Shown: positions 22,418 through 33,706 of the stretch, piece after piece
Position numbering within the stretch: the first letter of the stretch is position 1
Layout: every line of letters starts with the position of its first letter
From: Drosophila miranda
Lineage: Eukaryota > Arthropoda > Insecta > Diptera > Drosophilidae
Assembly (NCBI RefSeq): GCF_003369915.1
Contig: NW_022881614.1
Location: 6,345,001-6,409,000 of the forward strand
Length of the DNA: 64,000 nt
Direction of reading: 5' to 3'
Made by a program: the position numbers and the translations under genes
Notes under the pieces: generated by a model
Seen by the model: the letters and a program-made list of their open reading frames with translations, nothing else
Databases searched by the model: none
Told to the model about the DNA's origin: nothing

Positions 22418-25400
22418 ATGCCGCGTGCCTCTACAGACCGAAATAACCATCAGTACTACAACAAAAAATCTATTTTTAATCAAAGAATGGCAGCCAGCAA
22501 CTCTTTGAGGCACAAAATTAACAATAGTTATGAATCGGAACCGTCTACAGGAAGCGGGGTATGCAAAAAATTGTCTTTCTCTAGGAGAATAATAATTAAA
22601 TTAGTGCTGTTTTTTCAGTCTTCGCTCAGTGAAAACAATGAGGGACACACATCTGACGAGGAGCATATGAATCTGCCATATCTAATGAAACAAAAACCAC
22701 TGAGCAATGAACCCGTCCTCGCCTATCCGACAACACAAAACGGGTACGCCGCCAAATAATATTAAGGGCAGCCAAGAATCGCAGTTCCGTGGCTTTGGCG
22801 AGAGCCCCTATGGCCAGGTCAACGAGCGTTTGTATGGCTCCCAACTGCCAGCCCTAAAGCTGCCCGAAGTAAAGGCCTCTTCAGCACAGCGACCGTCCCC
22901 GGGAAGGATTGTCTTTCCCAGATTCTACGACACCCTAATGGAGGAAAATAGCTGCAACGCTGTCGACATGGCTGTGTCAGTTCCCGAAACAGCAGCCACG
23001 ACCACAACGAAGGACATTAGCTGCCTTAGCTTCGATGGCAAAATCAAAAGTCTGACTGAGAGACCTGAGGAGAAGGAGCAGCAGCAGCAGCAACCAGGTC
23101 CCTCCACTGCCGATCCACGACTCTCCACTGTGCTGAAAACCTCACTAAATACCTCACAACAAAAATACAACAACGAACGCTCGCCGGATCTCTTTGCCGG
23201 CAGTGACGACGATGCGGAGAACGTCGATCAAGTGCCCTCCAAAGCCCCGGCAAGAACTCTCGAAGACCTGCCCGAAGTCTTGGAGGAGTCGCAATGTGTC
23301 AGCGATGTGCGCCCCCGCAGGTCACTCACTGCCCCAACAGAGTCGAGTTTTGCGGACGAGCAGACACAGGAAGCATCGACCTCTCAACTCAACGACAGCG
23401 ACCCGCGCTCTCATTTCCTGGAAAACTGCCGACACGAGCGGGAACTTTATCGAAGGATACGACGCTGTCTGCAGGGCGTACGTCCGCCGCCGACTGTCAC
23501 CACTCCCGATGTGGACGTAATTTCAACGGTGATAGATATGAAGGAACAGGTTCTCAACTTTCTCCCTCAAAAACCCTCCACCTCAGCGGCCATCATTGCG
23601 GACAGCGAAAACAGCAACAGCTCCTCATTGTTCAAGCCCACGCACAGCCTGTGTGATGCGCAGAACATGGGCTGGCGCGAGGTGCTGGGCGTGAGGCAAC
23701 ATGGACTGAGGTGAGTCCATCAAAGGTCTGAATAATGGGAGAATTTATGGAATTATTTTCTATCCCTGTTTAGTTACAATTTGAACAAGGCTGCCGAACA
23801 AAATGAATACCTCAGTATGTCCGTGGTGGATCGCTATGTTGGCGTGGAAACAGCCACGTCGTATGTGCGCTCCCCATCGAGTGCCAAGAAGCGAAACATG
23901 CGTATGAAGTGAGTTGCATATTATATTTTAATTTCATATAATTATTAAATGTGAGAACCCACTAAACTTTAAAGAATGCTGTCCCAATCACCTGGCAATC
24001 GTCTCAGTCATCTGGCAAAGCGACGGGCCATATTTTCATCTGCAAATCTGGCCACAAATTCCCTCAAGCTGAACAGCTCGATAGGACCGCAAATTTTACT
24101 TGACACGAAGTAAGTTCCTTTAGTACCTTGTGTCGCAATGGAAGTGTCTTAATTCTTTAGTTTTGCCTTACAGAAAAGTGCGCAACAAAAGAAAAGCCAC
24201 ACCCAAAAGGAAAACGGCCGGCAGCAAGAAGAAAGGTATGTTTGAAGATAAGATAAGCCAAATATTAACCAAAATGTCTGTCATTATGATGATTTTTTTG
24301 GTTTTTTAGCGCGTAAAACGCCAACTTCGTCGGCGCGCAAACGACTCTGTCGCACCGATCTCATTAAGCCGGGGCCCTCGAGGGAAACCTCAAAGCGCGC
24401 CCTTTTCCAAAGTCCAGCCAAGACCCTCCAACAATTGAGGCCGCCCAAGCCTCTTTTCAAGCTGGAGATCGCAGATCGCGTGGAAAAATCGAAGCGTGCC
24501 CTCTTCTCGCCCGACCACCAGGGCAGCAGCAGCAGCAATCACCTAGAGACGCTGCTCAAGCGGAAGCGCAATGCCTGCGATGATGAAAATGCGGAACTGG
24601 CTAGCCAGAGCAGAAAGTTATTCCGATCCGACAGCAGCGGCGCAAGTGGACTGACGCCGCGTGCCCTGAAGATCAAGAGTCAGAGCTTTTGTATTGGAGC
24701 TGGTTCCTCCACAGCAGCGCATCAGCAGAGGGTAACGTCAACTGTGTCTATGTCTGTCAGCAATGCCCGCCTCGGTCTAAGCGGCAGCAGCAATAGCCTG
24801 GCCACCAGCTCGTCCATCGGCACTCCTCTTCTGAGTAAACTGCCACGGGCGCAGTCCGATATGAGTGCCACGCCCAACAGCAGCATGACGGATAACCAGC
24901 GCAAGGTGGGTTTGATTGAAGGCAGTACTGGCTTCATATCACTCACATTTTTACTTCTTTTATGCAAAAAATGCTCTAGGCCGTGTCGCAAGCTTTGCAG
25001 GAGAGAAAGATCACGGCGAAGCACGAGAGTTTTCGCCAGCATGCGTCTGACTTGACACGCATTGTGAAGCGGATCTTCCAAGAGTTATACCTGGGACATA
25101 CGACCAGCAACAGCGAAACACTGCTGCGGTAAGTTCATGCCAGTCAGGCTTTGGCCCTCAGAATCAGCTATATGGCGTTCGTTTTCTCTTTCAGGTTGGC
25201 CAAGAAGTTTGCCTACAGCGTGGTAGCAGGAAAGAATACCGATGACGTTTACATGCTGGCCCGGAGTCAGGAGAGCGAGGCCAAGCTGCTGTCGAGCACA
25301 CGACTCTCCGGCTACATTGGACCCGAGGAGTTTGCCCAGCGCAAAATATTACTGTCGCAAGCCAGCAGCTGTTCCTCGCAGCAGTCGATCTCGGTGCAGG

Positions 25401-25810
25401 CTTCGCAATCCATTCACAACTTCTTCGGCAGCGAGAACTCGGTTGACGCGTTTGCCATGAGCCAGACGAGTCAAGCCACCGCCTGCACAGACACCCAGTC
25501 CAGTCTGATGGATCGTATCTCCGAGGATCTTTTCTGCAAGGAGCAGCAGCAGCAGCCCATCAGGCCCAATCTGACATTGCAGAATAGCTCCTCTAAAAGC
25601 AATCTGGGCGGCCTGGCGCTGCGCGAAAACGTGGACGGTGAGCTGCGGCGGTCAGCGCAGAAGAATTTCACGGGCAAGGATCAGCGAAACATCAGTCTTT
25701 ACTACGGAGGCGGCGGCAGTAATGGCTCGGCACGGAAGTTCCAGGTACCCCCCATCAACAGCCACAGCTCAGGGGTCAAGGCCAAGAGACAGATTTCCTT
25801 TGACAGCTAA
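22418..25810 (+). CDS. Eight-exon gene for a Ser-rich nuclear protein with cyclin-docking-like motifs; possible 5' frameshift
   Basis: Exons by GT-AG sites and phase: 22418-22558, 22619-23710, 23774-23908, 23975-24109, 24174-24235, 24310-24905, 24980-25128, 25195-25810 (TAA). The encoded protein is disordered, rich in Ser, Gln and SP/TP sites. A Lys/Arg-rich block (exon 5 to start of exon 6) looks like a nuclear signal. Three RxLF motifs beside SP or Ser occur at 24390-24416, 24489-24512 and 24609-24629. Exon 7 plus the start of exon 8 encode a likely helical domain (~60 residues). In exon 2 the frame from the first ATG meets TAA at 22757 while the long frame is open only from ATG 22707, so either a one-base lesion exists or translation starts at 22707. 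I do not recognise the gene; a weak similarity of the helical domain to the MTBP C-terminus is only a guess. Confidence 0.75.
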
Positions 25811-25951
25811 TGTATCAACAGTACCCCCCGGAAGGCGATATTTGTTTAAAGATAAGTGGGTGAATGAAACACTCTACTTAGCCATCCATCCACCCCTCCA
25901 AGATTTATGGACAATGCAAGCAAAATATTTACAATGTTCTGCTTCCATTTT

Positions 25952-27048
25952 TTATACCCGATACTCAAAATGAGTATTGGGGTATATTAGATTTGTGGTA
26001 AAAGTGGATGTGTGTAACGTCCAGAAGGAATCGTTTCCGACCCCATAAAGTATATATATTCTTTATCAGCATCAATAGCCGAGTCGATTGAGCCATGTCT
26101 GTCTGTCCGTCTGTCCGTCTGTCCGTCAGTCCGTCTGTCCGTCCCCTTCAGCGCCTAGTGCTCAAAGACTATAAGAGCTAGAGCAACGATGTTTTGGACC
26201 CAGACTTCTGTGATATGTCACTGCTACAAAAATATTTCAAAAAAACGCCCCGCCCACTTCCGCCCCCACAAAGGACGAAAATCTGTGGCATCCACAATTT
26301 TAAAGACGTAGAATTGTAGAGAATGACCATATCTTTAAGACTGCGGAATCTGAATTGGATCGTATTATTATTATAGCCAGCATCAAGAAAACAATTTCAT
26401 TTTTTCTCGCCCTGTCTCTCTCTAACACACACGTAGCATAGGCGGCTTTGCTTAGAGTAAAACATTAGCGCCTAGATCTCAGAGACTACAAAAGCTAGAG
26501 CAACCAAATTTGGTATCCACACTCCTAGTATATCGGACCGAGACGAGTTTGTTTCAAAATTTCGCCACACCTCCTTCCGCCCCGCAAAGGACGAAAATCT
26601 GGGGATATTCAAAAATCTCAGAGACTATTAAGGCTAGAGTAACCAAATTTGGTATCCGCACTCCTGTTAGATCTTACTATAAAACGTGTATCTCAGAATT
26701 TCACCCCACCGCCTTCCGCCCACACAAAGGACGAAAATCTGTTGTATCCACAATATTGCACATTCGAGAAAACTAAAAACGCAGAATCATAGATAATGAC
26801 CATATCTATCAGATTGCTGAATCTGGATCAGATCAGATCATTTTTATAGCCAATAGGAACAAATCAATTTGCAGTGGCTACGCAGCGCCCGACGTCACGC
26901 TCAGACTGATTTTCTGTCTCTCTCGCACGCACTCTTTGTCGTGTCGTTTAATATTAGCGGCGTCTGCCGGAGGAGAGCCATACTGACTTAGTATCGGGTA
27001 TAACTGTAGAGTTGCGGGGTCCGCAGCAACTCACAACGTTCCCCCTCG
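25952..27048 (-). mobile_element. ISY Helentron, left edge of the duplicated region
   Basis: This is a full copy on the minus strand, with its 3' end (plus-strand start) at TTATACCCGATACTC and its 5' end at CCCCCTCG (27041-27048). It has a short internal deletion near 26305. The 26850/26851 position corresponds to the breakpoint seen at 38154. It lies about 140 bp downstream of the previous gene's stop codon. Confidence 0.88.
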
Positions 27049-27447
27049 TTTTGTTTTTTAGCTTAATTTATTTAATTGCAAGTGCATCATGAGTGGTAGG
27101 AAGACAATGGTAAAATTGATCCTATACAGATATGGGTCTGGTCTTATAGATCGCATCCCACTATTCCCACACGGAACAAGTATCGTATCATGATTGCAAA
27201 TTAGTTGCAATTCAGCTAAGATTAACGACACAATTGGGATTTATTTTATGCGACCCCCGCGCTCGATCAATGCAATATTTTCCACTGAAGTTTTAGGCTT
27301 AAATAAAGTAAACCCATCAGCAGTTTGTGCTTAAAATATACAAATTTTAACCAGCTCAGCCTCAGCCTAATGTGTAATTACCTGAAGCGCCGAGTCAATG
27401 TTTGTAAGATGTTAAGTGAAATTGGATAAATAAAAGTCGGCTCCGAT
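27049..27447. other. 3' flank of bw, copy 1
   Basis: It is 399 bp with no ORF. TTTATT strings (27240-27245), AATAAA on the minus strand, are candidate poly(A) signals for bw. Confidence 0.5.
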
Positions 27448-29831
27448 TCAATAGTAACCACTGCGATGGATGTAGCGCCGCACTAGGCCGAACGACACGA
27501 TGTGGAAGACCACGGCCACGAGCAGGAGACTGAAGCAGTCTAGCCAGTAGGTGTAGTCGGCGGTGCGGTAGGAGGCCTGCTGCAATACCTCTAGGCCGCT
27601 CTTCACGCACGGATGGTCCGCGTTGATGGGGCAATCTAAAAGGAAGAGATTCCTAGATACATTTTTGAATGAAATCCAATGTATCCACCTCACCAATGGT
27701 GTCAATGTCAATCCAGAACTTGTACATCAGCGCCTCATTTGAATAGAAGAAGAGCGACAAGTACTTGAGCCCCGGCCACGTGTCCACATTCATATATACG
27801 CCACCAAATAGCAGGAAGATCAGATCGAATGGCGCCGCACACTCTGATGCCATTTTGTCCGACTCAAAGAGGCTGGAGAGGAAGACGCCATAGCCTACGG
27901 CGGCTACGGCAGAGAGACTCATGAGCAGGCCCATGTACATGGAGAGCAGAAAGCCACGAGTATAGTAGATGGAGGCATAGATAACCGACAGGAAGACGTA
28001 GCCCTTGAAGAAGGCCACCGGCACAAAGGACAGCACCAGGGCCACATAGTAGGCGGACAGGCTGTAGGTGCCCTCTCCCACCTCCCGCCGTATGATCGGC
28101 AAGGCGGCGGGAAATATGTAGGTGACGCCGTAACTGAACGTGAAGATCATCTCGGTGCTGAGCATGAATATGGATCCTCCCACATCCTGCACGGTGCGTT
28201 GGGTCAAGCCACCAATACCGGAGTACATTAAAGAGAGCGTCACAGAGATGATCTGAAAGAAGCCCACATGGATTACAAATCCTTGCGGGAGGAGGATTGA
28301 CCAACGCACCATAAAAAATCCAAAGCCAATGAGGCCGCTTTTGATATTCCGCAGATCCTTAGTCATGAAGCGAACCATTAGCAGATATACCTGGTATATC
28401 CAACGTATCTTCTTGCTGGAAGCGATTTATAATTTAAGCAACGGAATTATATCCCCCTTATGATGTCACTCACAAACTCTGCATATGCTTCAGGTAATCC
28501 CCGCTGTAGCTGCGGGCCAGCAGCCAACTGCCGCTGTAGAGTCCATCTGTATCGTGCTCATACCTGGCACGCAGTAAGGCGCCGGCATTCTTTGCTCCCT
28601 GACTGTCCGCCAGCGTCTTTAGGTAGAAGTCAGCAGGATTGCAGTTTATTGGAAGTTCATAGCCCAGACTGTAGCAGAGATAGAAGCGTCAATGGACCAT
28701 GGAAATTAGCTGCGAAATACGGGGATGCTCACTCTGTGAAGATCTTGACTGCCTGCTCGGTCCGTCCCTGGTAGACAATCCGGCCGCCATCCAACAGAAT
28801 AATGTGGGTGAAGAGCTCAAAGATGTCCGACGTGGGCTGGTGGATGGAGCAAATAGCCGCCTTCTTGAGCGATCCGTTCGGACTGCTGTTGAGGAGGCCC
28901 AGCGTGGGCAGATCCCGCATTCCTTGCAGCAGACTTTTGTGCCATCTGCCCACAATCTCCATTTCGATGGAGTTGCTGCCGCTGCTCTCGCCACTGGCCG
29001 TTTTGAAGGAGGCCTCGCCGTACACCTGGCTCAGAGAGTGCTTGGTTATGCGGCGACGGGTGCACAGATGACGCAGCGTCTTGATCACCGAGTAGGTGAT
29101 CTGTCCAGGCCTGTCGTGGGCTCGTCGCAAAACAGAAAGATAGGATCTGTGATCAGCTCTTTGGCCAAACTTAGGCGTTTCCGCTCTCCCCCGGACAACT
29201 GTTGGATGCGAGTGTGGGCCGAGTCCCTGAGACCCACAGCCAGCAACAGTTCCACCACGCGTTGACGCTTTTCCGCCTTGGTGGTGCGGCGATGCATCTT
29301 GAAGTGCGACTGATCAATAAAAGTGTGTGGGAGAAATGTCTAGAGGGGAGAGTGCAATGACCTACCATGAAGTAGAGATGCTCGTAGGCCGTAAAGGTTT
29401 TAAGATTGATCTCGAACTGCGGCAGAAAGCTGGAAATACGCGTCATCTGATTCCGCTTCATGGCCATTCCGTTCAAAACCACATCCCCAGTTAGGTTACC
29501 CCGCACTCGTTGCGAAATCGCCGCCAGCAATGTGGTTTTTCCAGCTCCCGAGCCGCCCAATATGGCGATGAGTTCGCCGGTATTCATGTGACCGCTAGCT
29601 GCAATGGTGACACACCCCCACACCGCAATCAATCCAATTCCTATTCCCATTCCCACACTCCAACAGTGGAGTAGCCTTACCGTCTTGGAGTATCCTCAGC
29701 TCACGCTTCTTGCGGCACTCGTTCCAGGAGCTGTAGTTGCTCTGCTCCTGGGCGGGCATATAGTAATTGAGATGCTTCCACTCCAGGCACAGGGACGGGC
29801 CCTGCTGCTGCTGTGGCCCCGACTCGTTCAT
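27448..29831 (-). pseudogene. bw: brown, ABCG half-transporter, copy 1 (frameshifted)
   Basis: In flies Brown pairs with White to move pteridine precursors into pigment granules. Exons (minus): 29681-29831, 29366-29598, 28733-29309, 28474-28678, 28310-28415, 27694-28252, 27448-27635, all with GT-AG edges. Seen: Walker A GGSGAGKTT, ABC signature LSGGE, Walker B FLFCDEP, H-loop SIHQP, then six hydrophobic segments and a C-terminus ending SGYY, as recalled for D. melanogaster Brown. The lesion, at about 29100 right after TTGLD, is a 4 bp loss that shifts the frame and stops a few codons on. Copy 2 shares it. A Glu-to-Lys change follows the signature motif (LAKEL). The membrane part is otherwise open. 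Confidence 0.9.
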
Positions 29832-30127
29832 TCAACAGCCAGAAGAGTTCAATGGACGGATAAGGATGGGTCTCGTTTTGTTTCGACTCTTTGTATCTCT
29901 ATATTTGGTTTGTCTGTTGTATCCAGCGTTCACTAATCCTACCTCGTCTGACTCGCTCGCTCGAGGATGGAATGGCAGCAGTTATCTTATCTTATGTCAG
30001 GAACAATGTATTTGCATATGTATCTCTCGGTGGGTACGGTACTTGATCACACCGTCATTCTTTCATTCAGGGGGAAACCTTAAATCTGTCTGTTAATCAC
30101 GGCACAAAGAGATAGCTCACAACTGGG
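29832..30127. other. 5' flank of bw, copy 1
   Basis: The sequence upstream of the bw start (right side) has no recognised gene. A TCTTATCTTATG stretch near 29985 is simple sequence. Confidence 0.4.
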
Positions 30128-30292
30128 ATGGATAGAGACCACATACAACTGTTCGCGTCGAAGACTGAGCGGCAACTGGGCAACGTCTATGCCGGCGACA
30201 TCGTTTACTACCCCCAGCATATGGCCCCAAAACTAGCCCAGCCCTGTGCACCCTCCTACCGGCGCAAATGGCGGGTAACATTAAACTTTTGA
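30128..30292 (+). CDS. Small 54-codon ORF opposite bw and ppk, copy 1
   Basis: The ATG at 30128 opens a frame with codon use like an exon, rich in Tyr, Pro and Arg (VYAGDIVYYPQ, SYRRKWR). It ends TGA at 30290-30292, or could splice at CGG|GTAACA near 30275. Between the two copies the differences include one Tyr/Phe and one silent change. It could be a small gene or a single exon; function unknown. Confidence 0.35.
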   Translation: MDRDHIQLFASKTERQLGNVYAGDIVYYPQHMAPKLAQPCAPSYRRKWRVTLNF

Positions 30293-30324
30293 CCGCATTT
30301 GGATGGTAAGCTAATTGTCGCTTA

Positions 30325-32193
30325 TCAATTCACATAGTCGAACGGCGGCAGTTCCGCTGTGTCGGCCAACGAGAGACGATGCTGGCTATGACGGTGTCTT
30401 GATGTAGACGCCTCTGCTACCTCTCTGTGGATGACTCTGTGTCGTCTGGCTTGAGTGTAGACCCAGCGAATTAGAGTGGAAATATCTAGGAGCATGTTGT
30501 GTAAAAGAACATGGCCCATCTCCACCAGACCCAGCACACTGACACCCACGAAGAAGGCCAATGCCCCGCCAAAGGACACTGCAAATGGAGGATAAACCGC
30601 TCAGAAACATTTGCTTTCACTGTGCATCGGGACTCTGCACCCACCAATGAGATCCTCAAAGCTGTAGACAACATCGCGACGCATGCGCACCTTGGGCGGA
30701 ATCAGGTCCCATCGGAAGCTCGAGGTAGCCGTCTCACTGCTCGCCACCTCGTCGTTATTCTTCACGCCCCACGAGCTCTTTTTCACCGTCTGCATTGTGT
30801 ACTCGATCTCCGTGCACGTCGACGGGCACTTGCATATGTGCAGGGCCCAGATGGGCCACTTGAAGTCCAGCAGGCACTCGAATCCCGCCGGATTGCAGCC
30901 AGGTCCCTCCACAAACTGATAGAAGCAGGGTACACAATTGCACATCTCCAGTGCCATCACAGCCCGGCAGCGAGCCAGGCAAAGGGATTTGCTATAAATC
31001 TACAAAAAGATAATTATATCTATGGTAAGAAAATTTATAAACTATGGGAAAAAACATAGCACACGCGATATAAGAATAAACGTTTGATTTCGGAATTATG
31101 GGAAAATTCGGATAATCTTATAAAAAAACAAAAAAAAAATATAAATAAATTCCCGTGGAATTTCTTTTCACGATCATTAACCTGCTTTTGACTTGCGAAA
31201 TTTTTTTTCTTGCTAAACCGAAACGAAGGGCATTGATCCTATAGTCCACATTTGTCTGGGGATGAACCACAGAGCAGTGTACCTTCAGACTGGATGTCTC
31301 CTCGTTGTTAAACACGCATTTGCGCTGTGCCACGCTCAGTTCGTAGAGGTTTTTCGAGGCCCTAAGCAATAAGTCGGCATATAAATCAATCTCTATATGG
31401 TGTCTAGATGTTTGGTCTACTTACACCGTCTTGAGCACCTTGAACGAGGCCGTTATCTCATCGGATTTGTGCAGCGCCACAATGTTCGCCTCTGTTGCGG
31501 ATACCTCATACGGCGAGTGCACGTCCAGCTGGGAAGGTGACGCGCGGATTTAGACACAGTCTCAATAGAGTCATTGTGTGGATCTTACCACGCCCGTGCT
31601 CTCGTATAGGTCCATGCGAATGTAGCACTGCTGCTTGCCGTACTGACAGGAGAGCGGCTGTTCCACTCCTTGTGTCACTCCTTTCGCTTACTTACTTTCC
31701 ACTTAGCACCGAAGACATCGGCGAGTTGATGGCATAGCAGGAGCCACGCTCTGTCATCACCATCTGGACATGGACCTTGAAATTGGCATCGAAGCTGCTA
31801 ATGACCTGCTCAAAGGGCCGATCCACCCGCTGTATCAGATCCACCTGGTCAAAGCGCTCGTCCTCCGCAAACTTGGCCAGCTCCGCGTAGTTGCTGGCAG
31901 TGGCATTGACCACCGCATACAGGAAGTCCATAAAGTAGAAGTAGTCCTCATCAATAATGGACACGTTCCACACATCCTGAATGTACTCGTTCGCCTTAAA
32001 GGAGTCTATGTGATCGTAGTAGCACAGGGTGACTGCCGGCAACGATCCATTCCAGCCACGGTAGTCTCGATCCACCGAAATGACTGTTGGGGAGTTGAGA
32101 TACCGCTCGTATTGCAGGCCGCTAAACATAATAGCTCAGGACAACTACCAGCCAGATGGACTTCTCCAAGGTGTGGAGCTGTCTGTTAACTAT
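30325..32193 (-). pseudogene. pickpocket-family DEG/ENaC sodium channel subunit, copy 1 (5' truncated, frame broken)
   Basis: Ppk subunits form amiloride-sensitive cation channels in the plasma membrane. Exons (minus): ~32193-31692, ~31690-31589, 31425-31528, 31283-31361, 30645-30999, 30325-30578. Seen: first membrane segment after IVNRQLHTLEKS, a PAVTLCYY motif typical after it, a Cys-rich extracellular part (CRAVMALEMCNC, CKCPSTC) and second membrane segment SFGGALAFFVGVSVLGLVE. The cytosolic N-terminus with the His-Gly gating motif is absent: its place is taken by SMYD sequence at ~32194. At 31692 the frame hits TAA in an AAGTAAGTAAG repeat, and homology resumes one frame over. Both lesions are in copy 2. 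Which ppk paralogue is unresolved. Confidence 0.85.
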
Positions 32194-32194
32194 T

Positions 32195-32934
32195 GTACAG
32201 TCCTCTCATGGCGCCGCCTTGCTTCGGGGCGCGAATCTCGTAAACATTCACATCTAGAATCCTCCTAGAGCCTCTGCACCCGGATTTCATCCACTGCATT
32301 GCCGGAAGCGCTCTGCAGCTGCTTTACCACACCAGTTGCCTGATAGCGTTTCCATATTTCCGTTCCTCGCCTAGCCTCCACATGGGTCTCTATCTGTGAC
32401 ATTTCCTCGAATAGGGGCCTGCTGTGCTGGTGTTCCCCCAGCAGCAGACATGCAAGAGCCGGCTGCACCTCTGTGTTGGCCTTCTCCTGCAGTACCTGCA
32501 CTTGCTCGTCTGACAGCTGCAGTTCCCTCAGTCGCTGGCAGTCGCACTCATCGTGGCCAGCGCAGTCCTCACACAAGGAGAGGAGTCGGCACTTTCTTAA
32601 AAATAAAAAAATTACATAAGCCATGGTGCAGCATCGGTGGAGGAATCGGGGATCGAGATTCTCGACCCACCCCGCAGAAGTTGGCGGTAAGCTTGAAGCA
32701 CTTGGAACAGCGTCTGTCGCCAATGTGGGGCAGGACCACAATAGGCTGCTCCAGAAGCAGAGTTTCTCCAGCGCTGAGATCGCATTGGGCTACCACAAAT
32801 CTAAAAGGATCGGCATGAGGATTGGCGGCAGATTAGGGAGCAATTAAAGGGCTTTCTTGCTTATCCCACCTGCCCAGCGTCTCGTTCTGCTTCAGCTCGC
32901 ATTTCTTGGCAAAATCGTCGGAGACTGCAGCCAT
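32195..32934 (-). pseudogene. SMYD-type SET/MYND protein, N-terminal half, copy 1
   Basis: SMYD proteins are lysine methyltransferase-like, with a SET domain split by a MYND zinc finger. Exons (minus): 32870-32934, 32671-32800, 32195-32595. Seen: an N-terminal SET strand (SAGETLLLEQP), MYND cysteines CSKCFKLTANFC and CRLLSLCEDCAGHDEC. Copy 1 lesions are a TAG at 32265-32267 with adjacent indel, and a changed donor after the MYND exon (GGGGTGGG in place of GGGTAGGT). The gene ends at RGLY, fused to ppk; the catalytic SET core is gone. Confidence 0.78.
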
Positions 32935-33037
32935 GGTCTATTATCTATCCCGTTCCCTTTGGCTAACTTTGGCATACTGACAGTATGCTCGAGTGCTGTG
33001 CTGTTCCGAGTTATTTTTAATTTTTCGCTGGTGCGAA

Positions 33038-33706
33038 CTACCGGCCGCCATACTTCATTAAATCTGAATCAATTCGCTCTAGTTCCATGGAGATCCGGTC
33101 GGAGAGATATCCCTCGGCTGAGTTCTCCGGCTCAAAGCGAAGCAAATCGAGGGCTTCCTTGGCCACCTGACTGCCAATCTTCAACTGAGCCTGAAACCAC
33201 GTTAAACACTGGATAAATAGAGGACACACTTTGACAGAGAGTCTAGAGGCCGAGCTACTAACCACATATTCCTTCTTGTCCGGATCGCTCTCGGCAAACT
33301 GTAGTTCTATGAGCTCCACAAGCGCCAGCAGATACTCGAAGAGTGCAATGGCGTAGAGCTTGGAGAGGCCGGGAACCACTGCTCGACACACCGGAAGTAG
33401 ATCGGAGCACAATTCGACGCGGCGGGCGAGGAGTTTCTTGCAGGGCTGCTCCATGCAGTTGTAACGGTTGCGGTTGGACAATACCGATTCAAAGTAGGTT
33501 ATCGCTATGGTGCTCGGATATCGCATGCAATAACCTTGGGCCAATTATCGCTGCAGGGCATAGTATAGTTGGGGTGGGTGCAAGCAAGCTCGAGGTAGGG
33601 AACAGCTGAGCTGAGCTGCCGTAAGTGCTGTGAAGCGCATCGCAACGGAGCTTTCGAAGCCGAGCTTTAAGATCGGTAAGCGCTTATTTAAGCAGTGCAA
33701 AAGCAC
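33038..33706 (-). pseudogene. SMYD-type protein, C-terminal TPR-like half, copy 1
   Basis: Helical sequence of the SMYD C-terminal domain: QLYYALQRQ, LAQGYC, RRVELCSDLLPVCRAVVPGLSKLYAIALFEYL, and a closing LLRFEP stretch; these are quoted as separate motifs. A ~75 bp intron lies between about 33192 and 33265. In copy 1 a CAA-to-TAA change (about 33546-33548) precedes LAQGY; copy 2 keeps CAA. No N-terminal half lies upstream, so this is the tail of a different SMYD gene from the one at 32.2-32.9 kb, or the gene was rearranged. Confidence 0.7.

Noticed and set aside
24980..25400. Assigning the 22.4-25.8 kb gene to the MTBP/Treslin family
   Set aside because: Only a loose resemblance of a short helical segment; not enough to name it without a profile search.
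28699..29265. 188-codon plus-strand ORF and its copy 2 counterpart at 40009-40668
   Set aside because: It is the shadow of bw exon 3 on the opposite strand, with no motif of its own.
30511..31059. 182-codon plus-strand ORF and counterpart at 41819
   Set aside because: It lies opposite ppk exons with strong coding and splice evidence on the minus strand.
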